Assembly (NCBI GenBank): GCA_039029915.1 | Contig: JBCCFD010000043.1 | Location: forward strand, 1 to 27,866 | DNA length: 27,866 nt | Source of the DNA: QQUD01 sp039029915 | GTDB taxonomy: Bacteria; Chloroflexota; Anaerolineae; Promineifilales; Promineifilaceae | Reading direction: 5' to 3' | Notes under the pieces: generated by a model | Told to the model about the DNA's origin: nothing | The model's input: the letters and a program-made list of their open reading frames with translations, nothing else | The model's database searches: none | Translations under genes and position numbers: made by a program | In this document: one piece after another, positions 8,540 through 16,669 of the stretch | How the letters are laid out: every line of letters begins with the position of its first letter | Numbering within the stretch: the stretch's first letter is position 1

Positions 8540-9685
8540 ATGACAAGCACGAAAAAAACAGCAGCTAAAGAAAAAAATCTGGCAGTACCCACGCAACCAA
8601 TCGCTGGCTTTCGCACGATGCCCTCAGACTTTTCTATCTCTCTCGACGCCAGAGGTGGCACCGAGCGGCTTTTAGCTAATCCCGGCAGTGAACGTATCCA
8701 ACCGATGCGCGGCTTTGAAGACACCTACGTTGACATTATTGATTACATCGTTCGGATTACCCACCGCATCTGGGAAGAGAAAGATATTGGCTATATTTAC
8801 GATACATATAAGCACAACTCACGGGTTGTTGATGGGTTTGGCTTGCAATACGGCCGTGACAAAATCGTGTCGGACACGGTTCATACCGTCAACGCCTTCC
8901 CCAATATTCGCCTCTTTGCAGATGATATCATTTGGGCGGGAGACGACGTGGTGGGGTTCCACACCTCACATCGCACCGTCATCAAAGGGACGAACACAGG
9001 CAACAGTCGTTACGGAGTGGCGACAGGCAAACAGGTTGAGCTGTGGTGCATTGCCAACTGTGTGGCTCTTGAAAACGAAATCTTTGAAGAGTGGGTTCTT
9101 TACGACAACGCAGATCTTGTACGCCAGCTTGGTTTTGATTTGCGAGAATTGGCGCGCAAAATAGGGAATCAGCGGGCGGATAATCAGGTGCCGGTGCCAA
9201 GCTTTGAGCCAGAACGCTTACCCGGTCAGGGCAAGCCTGCTTACCGTACATATCAAGCCAACCAATCGTTTGATGTCACCGATTTTCTTGAAACAACGTA
9301 CCACAACATCTTTAATCGGCGCATGCTTAAAACGATTACCCGGTCACATGCTCCCAATGTGCTGGTGCTGAGCTCAAACGGTCGTCGTTTTTACGGCCGT
9401 TCCCAATACCAAGCCTTTCTTCTCTCTATCCTCGCAACCTTTCCTAATCTGGCGTTTCAAATCGATGATTTATATTGGATGGGCAACGATACAGATGGCT
9501 ATCGCACCGCTATGCGATGGAGTATCGTAGGCAATCACAGCGGGTGGAGCTTATATGGTGAACCCACTGGCCGACAAGTTCATCTATGGGGGATTACCCA
9601 GCATGAAATTCGAAACGGCCGTATTGAACAAGAGTGGATGTTGTTCAACGAGTTTGCCTTAATGCAGCAAATTTTCCGCGATTGA
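8540..9685 (+). CDS. Tandem two-domain SnoaL-like protein (paralog 2)
   Basis: Protein of 381 residues with the same two-domain plan as its upstream neighbour. Domain 1 is about residues 60-215 (YIVRITHRIWEEKDIGYIYD ... EEWVLYDN) and domain 2 about 245-380 (FLETTYHNIFNRRMLKTITR ... EQEWMLFNEFALMQQ). A polar N-terminal extension of some 55 residues has no recognisable domain. Motifs GNSRYGVATGKQ and GWSLYGEPTGRQ occupy the same place in each domain and match GNGRYGAPTGCP in paralog 1, suggesting a conserved pocket loop. GAGG lies six bases from the ATG. Substrate and reaction cannot be assigned. Confidence 0.8.
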   Translation: MTSTKKTAAKEKNLAVPTQPIAGFRTMPSDFSISLDARGGTERLLANPGSERIQPMRGFEDTYVDIIDYIVRITHRIWEEKDIGYIYDTYKHNSRVVDGFGLQYGRDKIVSDTVHTVNAFPNIRLFADDIIWAGDDVVGFHTSHRTVIKGTNTGNSRYGVATGKQVELWCIANCVALENEIFEEWVLYDNADLVRQLGFDLRELARKIGNQRADNQVPVPSFEPERLPGQGKPAYRTYQANQSFDVTDFLETTYHNIFNRRMLKTITRSHAPNVLVLSSNGRRFYGRSQYQAFLLSILATFPNLAFQIDDLYWMGNDTDGYRTAMRWSIVGNHSGWSLYGEPTGRQVHLWGITQHEIRNGRIEQEWMLFNEFALMQQIFRD

Positions 9686-9703
9686 TTTCAATATTAGCCC
9701 ACA

Positions 9704-9729
9704 AATTTGGACGTCAAATTCCTTTTTTT
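9704..9729 (+). terminator. Weak intrinsic terminator after the SnoaL pair
   Basis: AATTTG (9704-9709) and CAAATT (9715-9720) form a six-pair AT-rich stem with a GACGT loop, followed by CC and seven T, 18 bases beyond the stop codon. Confidence 0.4.
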
Positions 9730-9792
9730 GATTTACATATCCATTGAAGTGAATTGAAGTTCCTGCTTTGAATAAAAAACGGCCATACACAT

Positions 9793-9853
9793 CGTTTCCT
9801 CGAGGTTCCGAACCGTTTATCTAACAGGGTTTTCAATTTAGAAACTTCGGAAC
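9793..9853 (+). repeat. 61-bp dispersed repeat, copy A
   Basis: Begins CGTTTCCTCG and ends CTTCGGAAC; about 5 differences from copy B at 24240-24300 over 61 bases, with looser similarity extending about 40 bases upstream (CCTGCTTTGA). It contains a GTTCCGAA / TTCGGAAC inverted repeat. Both copies lie a short distance downstream of a plus-strand gene. Confidence 0.8.
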
Positions 9854-9858
9854 ACTCA

Positions 9859-9901
9859 ACCAGCCGTAATTTGAATTAACGACCTTCAAACTACGGTTGG
9901 T
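9859..9901. other. 17-bp hairpin
   Basis: CCAGCCGTAATTTGAA (9860-9875) pairs with TTCAAACTACGGTTGG (9885-9900), plus an outer A-T pair, with one mismatch and one wobble around a nine-base loop. It directly precedes the promoter at 9911 and has no T-tract. Confidence 0.6.
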
Positions 9902-9910
9902 ATACGGCCG

Positions 9911-9940
9911 TTGACAAACCTCAATCCAAAATCTTATACT
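9911..9940 (+). promoter_or_regulatory. Sigma-70-like promoter of the lipoprotein gene
   Basis: TTGACA (9911-9916) matches the -35 consensus exactly and TATACT (9935-9940) matches the -10 in five of six positions, with an 18-base spacer. The first T of the -35 box is the last base of an ACGGCCGT motif. The gene start is about 180 bases downstream. Confidence 0.55.
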
Positions 9941-10119
9941 CGACCCGCGAATATAGGAAAAGCCAGATTCAACAGGTGACTCACAATTCACCACTTCCAA
10001 TCAACAAAATAATAAAACTTGACCTAACTCGTCGGAGCTATTTCTATTTGTATCTTTTGTTCAAACAATTTTTAGGCGTGTAAAAGGCCATATAAGCCAA
10101 GACGCAATCACCCATTTTT

Positions 10120-10680
10120 ATGTGGACTAAAAACAAAACAAGCATATCAATCGTCTTCTTTCTCTCAGTCAGCATCGTTTTTGTTCTTCAAGCGTGTCAG
10201 TACGCGCCAGCAGTGCAAGGGAACAGCCTGGTTGACACAATCCACGTCACTCAGCCTTCTCTTCTTCAAGGTTATCAGTTAAATGTCCTCAATTTCCTTG
10301 ATAGACTCCCGCCCTGTCGATATGAAATTTTAGGGTGGGAAACAGACACAACGCTTTATTATGAAGAAACTTGCTACAAAAACACACGAGGTACGGGAAA
10401 CGTACCCCCAGACTCTGACGGTCGCCCAATTGCCCACCAAATCGTGCTAAAAGTTAATCTTGAAGATGGAAATCGAGAAATTGTCACTCATTCACCAGAA
10501 TTATTCGTTCATCACGGTGCGGATATTTTGAACTTTGTTGAAAATAAACCGAATAATTCATTGCACAGCAATTTTGTGGGACAAGTTTTTGTTTCACCAA
10601 ACCAAACGACTATTGCTCTTGTCTCAAAGCATGTCTACGGGCCACATGATATTCTCGTGTTTATGCTTCCGCCCACCTGA
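10120..10680 (+). CDS. Small hypothetical lipoprotein
   Basis: Predicted exported lipoprotein of 186 residues that I do not recognise. The hydrophobic segment SIVFFLSVSIVFVLQAC ends in a lipobox with C26 as the likely lipidated residue. The mature part is about 160 residues, appears beta-rich, and has two further cysteines (in PPCRYEI and ETCYKN) that could form a disulfide. There is no clear SD before the ATG, but no other Met precedes the signal peptide. It ends about 125 bases from the convergent penicillin-binding protein gene. Confidence 0.65.
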   Translation: MWTKNKTSISIVFFLSVSIVFVLQACQYAPAVQGNSLVDTIHVTQPSLLQGYQLNVLNFLDRLPPCRYEILGWETDTTLYYEETCYKNTRGTGNVPPDSDGRPIAHQIVLKVNLEDGNREIVTHSPELFVHHGADILNFVENKPNNSLHSNFVGQVFVSPNQTTIALVSKHVYGPHDILVFMLPPT

Positions 10681-10805
10681 ATCAGAACACCTTATGATGT
10701 TTAACCATTACCCTGACCCTCAAATTCAATTTGCTTTATTCATGTTTTCTATTGTTAGACTACAAAATCCCCCCTTACTCGTGTGGTCTGAGGCTGCCGC
10801 AGGCG

Positions 10806-13310
10806 TCATCCACCTCCCTCAGCCGTCGGTTGTGGAGCTGGCGCAGGCTGGAGTGAAGCGCGGGTACAAATGGTGGGCGGCGCGATGGCAAAACCACGCC
10901 CTTGTGCCCACTGACGGGCGCGCACCTCATCAGGATAGTGGGGCGGCACGGGCAAATAGAGTCGCGTTTGAGCGTTGTCAGGCGGCCGATTGCTGTTAAC
11001 CACACAGTGAGAAGGCCGCGGTGCGCTGGTTCCATCAATCAGCTCGGGCTGAGCATCCACGTACCGCTGAGCATCTTCAGCGGCAATGGGCAATGTGTTT
11101 AATGTCCATGCCCCAAAGTTGGTTTGCTGGTTTTGTGGATAAGAGATGCGCGGGACGGTGTGCGTCCCAGCATTTGCAAGGAACCAATCTTGACGACTGG
11201 CTGTACAGCTACTCCCCCCTGTCCCACCGGGTAAACAAACGGGGCGTAGCTCAATGCCTTCAGGGGGAATGAACTGATCAGCAGGTAAACGGCCGTCTAT
11301 CATCAAACTCGCCTTCATACCTTCATCCGCATAAATTGCCGATACAATGCCATTCCAAATGGGGGCGGCACCGCGCAAACCAGATGAATCAATCATAGGT
11401 TGGCCATTTGAATTGCCTGACCAAACCCCAACCGTCACACTTGGTGTATACCCTACCGTCCAGTTATCCCGAAAATCATTGGTGGTACCTGTTTTCACAG
11501 CTGCGGGAAACGGCAGTTCAAGCGCAGAGCCACGCCCCATGGCAGGCACGCGCGCCTGATCGTCATCTAAAATATCAGTAATCACGTACGCAATGCGTGG
11601 ATCAAGCGCGTTCACCGCGGGCAAGCGATTATTTTGAGCATCAAAAATGACATTGCCTCGGCTGTCGGTGATTTGGAGAATGGTGGTGATATGCGGCCGT
11701 TTCCCTCCATTCGCTAGGGTAGAAAAAGCGCGGGTCATATCCATCAGCGTCACTTCCCCACCACCTAAGGTCAACGCCAGTCCATAAAACCCAGAAGGCT
11801 CTTGCAGTGACTCAATCCCCATTTTGCGGGCTGTGCCAATAAAGTAGGGCACACCTACATCGCGCAAAAGCATCACGGGCGGAATGTTGTAGCTATTGGC
11901 CAGGGCGTCGCGGAACAAAAGCGGCCCATGATAACGGCCGTCATAGTTCACTGGCTGCATAATTTCGCCCCCACCCAAATCCAGTTGGATGGGCACGTCC
12001 CACAGCACGTCCCCTGTGTTCCACCCTTTTTCCATGGCGGCAGCAAACGTGACCGGTTTGATGCTGCTGCCAGGCTGGCGCAAACTCAGCGCCACATTCA
12101 CCTGTCCATCAATTTCTGGGTTGAAGTAGTCTAGACTGCCCACCATGCTCAGCACTTCACCCGTGGTGGGTTTCATGACCATCACAGCTGCATTGCTCAC
12201 ATTGTGTGCAGCAGCGCGGTTGGCGACATGTTGACGGGCAACTGCTTCAGCCGTTCGCTGAATATTCATATCAAGGCTGGTGGTAATTTGCCATCCGCCT
12301 TGAATAATGGCATCCGGCCCATACCGCCGCTCTAGCTCGTCCTGCACATAAAGGATGAAGTGTGGGGCCTGCAGCACCACATCAGCGACTTCATCCTGCA
12401 CCGTAATGCGCGGGGCAATAACAATGTTTACGCCTTTGGCAATTTCGGCCGTGGCAGAATCAATATATCCATCCTCAACCATCAAATCGAGAATTAGCTC
12501 TTGTCTTGCTTTTGCGCCTTCAAAATTTGTATACGGATCCCAATCGATGGGCGATTGAGGCAATCCGGCTAAAAATGCGGCTTCAGCCAGTGACAGCTCA
12601 GTGGCGGATTTGGCAAAGTAGGTTTGGGAGGCGGCTTCAATCCCATAAGCTAAATTGCCGTAGTAAATCTCGTTGAGGTACATCTGCATAATTTCAGCTT
12701 TAGTACGCTCTTGTGTCATGATAAAAGCAAGGAAAATTTCACGAACTTTACGCTCGTAGCTTACGCCCACGCGATCTTCATATGAAAAAGAGATGTGTCG
12801 AACCAACTGCTGGGTAATTGTGCTTGCCCCCACGGGACGCCCATCATTCCGGTAATTACTAATTAGGGCCGCGACGATGGCGGCAGGATCAAAACCGGGA
12901 TTTGTCCAAAAAGTATCGTCCTCAACGGTAACGGTGGCATACACAACATCACGGGGAATCTCATCAAAGGCCAACCAGCGTCGCTTTTCAACGGTGTTCA
13001 GTTCGAAAAGCAGTTCACCATTTCGATCGAAGAAACGCGGGGTGCCCCCAACGCCTGTTCCTTGATACACGGCAAGCTGATCAATTGAGCCTGCTAACTG
13101 GTTGCTCAAATAAAAATACCCCCCCACAAAGGCAATAATTCCAACAAATAAGCCAAACAAGCCTAGCTGGATCATCAAGATGAAAAGGCGGGTAAGACAG
13201 CCACGCTTTTTCTTATCTTGTTTTTTGTTGCCATTTTTCCGTGGAGAATTTCCAGATCGACCGCTATACTTTTCCAGATACTCGAACTCGTACCCATTGT
13301 TTTTTCCCAT
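10806..13310 (-). CDS. Class A penicillin-binding protein (PBP1A-type glycosyltransferase/transpeptidase)
   Basis: Bifunctional peptidoglycan synthase of 834 residues that polymerises glycan strands and cross-links peptides outside the membrane. A basic cytoplasmic head (KKQDKKKRGC) precedes one membrane helix (about 40-70). GT51 domain: catalytic E130 in VEDDTFWTNPG (Asn stands where many family members have His), GASTITQQL, and MYLNEIYYGNLAYGIEAA. Transpeptidase: S415-x-x-K (GSSIKP), S473-Y-N and K606-T-G-T. A C-terminal extension of about 170 residues has four Cys and a Pro-rich tail. ATG at 13310 is preferred to an in-frame TTG at 13346; neither has a strong SD. It is divergent from the gene at 13367. 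Confidence 0.95.
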   Translation of the reverse strand: MGKNNGYEFEYLEKYSGRSGNSPRKNGNKKQDKKKRGCLTRLFILMIQLGLFGLFVGIIAFVGGYFYLSNQLAGSIDQLAVYQGTGVGGTPRFFDRNGELLFELNTVEKRRWLAFDEIPRDVVYATVTVEDDTFWTNPGFDPAAIVAALISNYRNDGRPVGASTITQQLVRHISFSYEDRVGVSYERKVREIFLAFIMTQERTKAEIMQMYLNEIYYGNLAYGIEAASQTYFAKSATELSLAEAAFLAGLPQSPIDWDPYTNFEGAKARQELILDLMVEDGYIDSATAEIAKGVNIVIAPRITVQDEVADVVLQAPHFILYVQDELERRYGPDAIIQGGWQITTSLDMNIQRTAEAVARQHVANRAAAHNVSNAAVMVMKPTTGEVLSMVGSLDYFNPEIDGQVNVALSLRQPGSSIKPVTFAAAMEKGWNTGDVLWDVPIQLDLGGGEIMQPVNYDGRYHGPLLFRDALANSYNIPPVMLLRDVGVPYFIGTARKMGIESLQEPSGFYGLALTLGGGEVTLMDMTRAFSTLANGGKRPHITTILQITDSRGNVIFDAQNNRLPAVNALDPRIAYVITDILDDDQARVPAMGRGSALELPFPAAVKTGTTNDFRDNWTVGYTPSVTVGVWSGNSNGQPMIDSSGLRGAAPIWNGIVSAIYADEGMKASLMIDGRLPADQFIPPEGIELRPVCLPGGTGGSSCTASRQDWFLANAGTHTVPRISYPQNQQTNFGAWTLNTLPIAAEDAQRYVDAQPELIDGTSAPRPSHCVVNSNRPPDNAQTRLYLPVPPHYPDEVRARQWAQGRGFAIAPPTICTRASLQPAPAPQPTAEGGG

Positions 13311-13366
13311 GTCGATAATGTTATGCGGGTTTTGAGTAAACCGCAAAACTTTTTGAGGAGATTGTC

Positions 13367-13855
13367 ATGAATCGTCGGGTGATATTAATTTTACTGGGTG
13401 GGGTTGGGTTTCTTTGTTTATGTACAGTTAGTTTTGGGACGCTATTTTTGGTTTTTACAGATTCAACGGTGCCATCGGATGTTTCTGTTTTAGTGGATGC
13501 ACCAAGAGCGGTACCGCTAAATGAGCCGTTTGCCATTGTCGTAACGGTTCGGAATTTAACGGCCGTTTCCCAAACGCTCGACAGTATCGACATTCAAAAC
13601 AGCTACTTAGAAGGCGTTCAAATCAGCCAATCCGACCCACCTTTCTCAGACGATTTTGAGATTCCGCTGGTTGGCTATCAATCTTATACCTATTTCACGC
13701 CCATTTTTGGCAACGATACGTTAGAAATCGAACTGGTTGGTGAGGGAATCGCTGAAGGTGAGTTTGAAGGAACAATTGATGTGTGCATTAACAATGGTGC
13801 GGATTGTGTTAGTAGAACTTTATCAATTGAGGTTGGAGAAACAACTGGACGTTAG
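13367..13855 (+). CDS. Small membrane-anchored beta-rich protein
   Basis: Hypothetical protein of 162 residues. One N-terminal hydrophobic segment (about 5-30) acts as a signal anchor. The remaining 130 residues read like an Ig/CARDB-type beta sandwich (PFAIVVTVRNLTAVSQTLDSI ... EFEGTIDVCINNGADC), with one possible disulfide. It is divergently transcribed from the penicillin-binding protein gene, 56 bases away, and has a clear GAGGAG SD. The shared promoter region hints at co-regulation with the cell-wall gene, but the function is unknown. Confidence 0.7.
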   Translation: MNRRVILILLGGVGFLCLCTVSFGTLFLVFTDSTVPSDVSVLVDAPRAVPLNEPFAIVVTVRNLTAVSQTLDSIDIQNSYLEGVQISQSDPPFSDDFEIPLVGYQSYTYFTPIFGNDTLEIELVGEGIAEGEFEGTIDVCINNGADCVSRTLSIEVGETTGR

Positions 13856-13892
13856 GTAATACAAAGAGTAACAACATTTTTTTATGCCTCCT

Positions 13893-14100
13893 TTATCCCA
13901 AACTTATCCCAAATTTATCCCAAATTTAGGCTTGGGATATGGTTGGGTTATTGGGATAAAAGTTGGGTAATCCTTGGGTTATTGGGATAAAAGTTGGGTA
14001 ATCCTTGGGTTATTGGGATAACGGTTGGGATATTCGTGCTTAATTTTTGGGTTATTGCAGTAGAGGTTGGAACATCTTTGGGTAATTGGGATATTCGTGG
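13893..14100. repeat. TTATCCC / TTGGG tandem repeat tract
   Basis: Three TTATCCCAAA units repeat every 11 bases (13893, 13904, 13915). They are followed by a 31-base unit built from TTGGGTTATTGGGATA and GTTGGGTAATCC, present twice in full (13943-13973, 13974-14004) and a third time in part, decaying to scattered TTGGG/ATTGGG until about 14100. TTTATCCCAA in the left part is exactly complementary to TTGGGATAAA in the right part, so several alternative stems can form. Closely spaced GGG runs also permit a G-quadruplex. Confidence 0.75.
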
Positions 14101-14150
14101 GATTTTCACGGGCCACTAGGAGATATTCACCAATCATTCTCAGATGGGCA

Positions 14151-14159
14151 TGGTATAAT
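14151..14159 (+). promoter_or_regulatory. Extended -10 promoter candidate
   Basis: TGGTATAAT is a perfect extended -10 (TGnTATAAT). No good -35 lies 16-18 bases upstream, which is tolerated for extended -10 promoters. It would give a leader of about 220 bases for the kinase-like gene, including hairpin copy 2. Confidence 0.4.
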
Positions 14160-14262
14160 GAATTCGTTGTGGCCGAAGTTTTGAAATGTGTCATTTACAC
14201 GCATCTATGTCTTCTCAGACGTTTTCTTAATGTGTACTGAAACGGCCGTAAATTATTTTGAG

Positions 14263-14304
14263 GTAAGTTTCACAACATATCTTGAAATAAAACGTGGAAT
14301 TTAC
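14263..14304 (+). repeat. Conserved-loop hairpin, copy 2
   Basis: GTAAGTTTCAC (14263-14273) pairs with GTGGAATTTAC (14294-14304) with two G-U wobbles and no mismatch; the loop contains TCTTGAAATAAAAC. The stem is the diverged stem of copy 1 with pairing kept, and both copies are followed by ACTCGGTGAAAA-type sequence on the same side. Confidence 0.6.
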
Positions 14305-14386
14305 TCGGTGAAAACTATTAGCTTCTCACTCTAATGATGTTCAAAAAGCCAATTTTTAATGTTTTAGGGAGCAACACGGCCGTTCA

Positions 14387-16585
14387 ATGAGCCTTAATCC
14401 ACAACTCCTCATCATCTCAATTCTGCCACTTAGCTTCATTTTGATGGCACTTTACACATGGCAATCTAAATCCAGGCGACGATTTGTTTATTCCCGCTGG
14501 TTATTTACCCTCTTGGTCGGTGTCATTTGGGCCAGCAGCAGTATGCGGCCGTTTACATTCGAAATCTTATCTAGACCCATTCGGTTCGGATGGGGCATTG
14601 TTGGCACCTATGCCTTCTCTCTGATGATCATTGGTATTTTAATTACGACGTTTAGCCAGCTGAACACACCTACCTCAGCAAATCGCCTCACAATCATCAT
14701 CAGCCTCCTAATTTGGGGTGGCGCTTTAGCAATAGAACCTCGGCTTTGGACCCTATTTAACGAAGACATTCAGATCGCCGGTCAATTTATTGGCCAATTT
14801 TATCTTTGGTCCGGTGTTTGGGTAGCAAGCTGGGTTGTGCCACTGCTTGCTTCACTCATATTAACCCAAAGAACATATTCAAGTGTCTCACGCTCCTTAT
14901 TTAAAAATCTACTTAACTATTGGATATTAATGCTCATCTTTTTATTTGTGAGCGGTATCTTCAACTCAATTAATCAGGTCAGCCAACCCGGTTGGCAACA
15001 GCTTAGCGTGTTAGTTGCCATCGTCGCACTTTTTGTTGGGACTTACTCAATTACACACACTCAGCTACCCGACCTACCTCTGGCTATTCGGCAGCTAATT
15101 AGCCGTCTAGCTGGCACTGGCATCGTATTTGGCCTTGCTGTAGCTGCTTTAAGCTATCTTGTGCTGCTGATTGAACAAATACCCAGCAATGTCACCGTGG
15201 GCAGTCGAAATATCGTATTTCTTTTGGCGGCCGGTATCTTTGCCATTGGGTTTACGCTGTTCTTCCCCGTTATTACTAATATTTCCCAGCGCATCTTCTT
15301 ACCGGCACAGGCGAGACGCCAAATTGTAATGTCTGAGTATGCCAATGCGATTGGGAATCTGCCAGAGCCAGAACAATTAGGACAGCTCTTTTTGCGCACT
15401 GTTCAGTCAAATTTTGGTACCGATGACGCTTGGTTTTTTGAAGCTTCTGATGGGCCAAAGGGAAAGCTTATTTTATATCCTCTGGCTAGCCTAGACGATC
15501 AGCTGCCAGAGCAAACGGTTGACTTCGAATCACACGATCCCATTGCTCAAAACTTGCGTGGCATCAAAGCACCGCTGGTTCAATATGATATTGATACCCT
15601 AGAAGAGTTTTCTGCTGTTGAGGAAAAAACGCGTCAAATGCTGTCGCAGTGGCAAAGAATCCTCTTCATGCCGCTTCATGCCGGGGATAGCTTAATTGGT
15701 GTTTTAGCTTTAGGGGATAAACGCTCCGGTGAATCTTATAGTCGCCAAGATTATGATAATTTGAGCAAGTTTGGTGAACAGGTGAGCCCGTTATTGGCAC
15801 AGGCCCAAAATTTGGCAAGCCTTCAAAAGATCAATCACTACGTTTTCAAACAAAATCAGGTTCTATCACGTGAAAAGCGGCATCTAACGGAACTTCTTAA
15901 TTTACATAAACAAGTGACTGCCTTACTTTCCCCTGAATTAACGAAGCCTTTTGCCTCTGCCACAACGCTGGCAAGAGATATTGAGCTGGCTCATGATGCG
16001 GCCGAACTCCAACCGGCTCAGGTTGCTGAACTAAATACACAGCTAGAGCAACTAAAACGGCCGTTTGACAAACTTGTCTCTCTGGCCACCCGCATCGGAT
16101 CACGCCAATCATTCTCGCTAATGCCCGTTCAAATGAACAATGTCACGGAAACAGTCATCCATCAGCTTAGCAAAATGGCCTCAGCCCGTCGCGTTCGGGT
16201 TGACTTTGAACCAGACCCCACGTTACCACCTGTTTTAGGTGATCACGAACAGCTTCTTGAAGCAGTCCAACATTTGCTTCACAACGCCATAAAATTTAAC
16301 AAAATAGGTGGTGTTGTTCAGGTCTCAGGCACTGTTGAAAATGGTGAATTCGTTCTGAAAGTCGTTGATACGGGTGTGGGTATCCCCGAGGATCGGCTAC
16401 AAAGCTTGTGGTCAGGGCTAGCTACAGTAAGCAAAAACGGTTCAAGTCGTTCAGGCGGCATGGGACTATCCCTCACCAACTTTATTGTTTCAGCTCACGG
16501 TGGCCAAATAAAGGTTCAAAGCAAATATGGCTCCGGTACAGTTTTTGCTCTCATTTTGCCCCTACTTGACGAAGAACCAAACTAA
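14387..16585 (+). CDS. Polytopic membrane histidine-kinase-like protein with GAF domain; phosphoacceptor His apparently replaced
   Basis: Protein of 732 residues. About nine membrane helices (residues 5-296) form the sensor, followed by a GAF-like domain (about 325-475), a coiled helical region and a C-terminal HATPase_c domain. The ATPase is well kept: N633 in LLHNAIKF, G1 DTGVGIP (661-667), G2 SGGMGLSL (689-696) and a GSGTVFALILP end. The dimerisation helix reads LLSPELTKPFAS where active kinases read SHELRTPL, placing Pro516 at the phosphoacceptor His. H507, nine residues earlier, is the only nearby His. It may be a non-canonical or pseudo-kinase. No cognate receiver is adjacent; the vWA gene follows after 84 bases. 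The SD is weak (AGGGAG 14 bases away). Confidence 0.85.
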   Translation: MSLNPQLLIISILPLSFILMALYTWQSKSRRRFVYSRWLFTLLVGVIWASSSMRPFTFEILSRPIRFGWGIVGTYAFSLMIIGILITTFSQLNTPTSANRLTIIISLLIWGGALAIEPRLWTLFNEDIQIAGQFIGQFYLWSGVWVASWVVPLLASLILTQRTYSSVSRSLFKNLLNYWILMLIFLFVSGIFNSINQVSQPGWQQLSVLVAIVALFVGTYSITHTQLPDLPLAIRQLISRLAGTGIVFGLAVAALSYLVLLIEQIPSNVTVGSRNIVFLLAAGIFAIGFTLFFPVITNISQRIFLPAQARRQIVMSEYANAIGNLPEPEQLGQLFLRTVQSNFGTDDAWFFEASDGPKGKLILYPLASLDDQLPEQTVDFESHDPIAQNLRGIKAPLVQYDIDTLEEFSAVEEKTRQMLSQWQRILFMPLHAGDSLIGVLALGDKRSGESYSRQDYDNLSKFGEQVSPLLAQAQNLASLQKINHYVFKQNQVLSREKRHLTELLNLHKQVTALLSPELTKPFASATTLARDIELAHDAAELQPAQVAELNTQLEQLKRPFDKLVSLATRIGSRQSFSLMPVQMNNVTETVIHQLSKMASARRVRVDFEPDPTLPPVLGDHEQLLEAVQHLLHNAIKFNKIGGVVQVSGTVENGEFVLKVVDTGVGIPEDRLQSLWSGLATVSKNGSSRSGGMGLSLTNFIVSAHGGQIKVQSKYGSGTVFALILPLLDEEPN

Positions 16586-16626
16586 TAATTAAGAATCGGC
16601 TCAGGTAATTCCTCCTATTTTTGCAG

Positions 16627-16632
16627 TATAAT
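16627..16632 (+). promoter_or_regulatory. -10 box candidate before the vWA gene
   Basis: A perfect TATAAT lies 37 bases before the preferred ATG. There is no good -35 at the expected distance, so this is tentative; it would allow the vWA gene to be transcribed separately from the kinase-like gene. Confidence 0.3.
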
Positions 16633-16669
16633 TCTGTTTCCGTTCACTAATTTGAAGACGGGACACTTT

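Larger units (their letters stand above)
9686..10119. other. Noncoding region with repeat, hairpin and promoter
   Basis: About 430 bases without a gene. In order: a weak terminator, the 61-bp dispersed repeat (9793-9853), a strong hairpin (9859-9901), an ACGGCCGT motif (9904-9911), a good sigma-70-like promoter (9911-9940) and about 180 bases of leader before the lipoprotein gene. Confidence 0.6.
13856..14386. other. Noncoding region with repeats and promoter
   Basis: About 530 bases between the small anchored protein and the kinase-like gene. It contains the TTATCCC/TTGGG repeat tract (13893-14100), an extended -10 promoter (14151-14159), two ACGGCCGT motifs (14242-14249, 14376-14383) and hairpin copy 2 (14263-14304). 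The minus-strand ORF through the repeat is not a credible gene. Confidence 0.6.

Noticed and set aside
10535..10999. 154-codon plus-strand ORF overlapping the lipoprotein and penicillin-binding protein 3' ends
   Set aside because: Overlaps two better genes, has no SD, and its residue pattern is that of a shadow frame.
13893..14100. Replication origin with DnaA boxes or iterons
   Set aside because: TTATCCCAAA only partly resembles TTATCCACA, and no dnaA, dnaN, rep or par gene is nearby.
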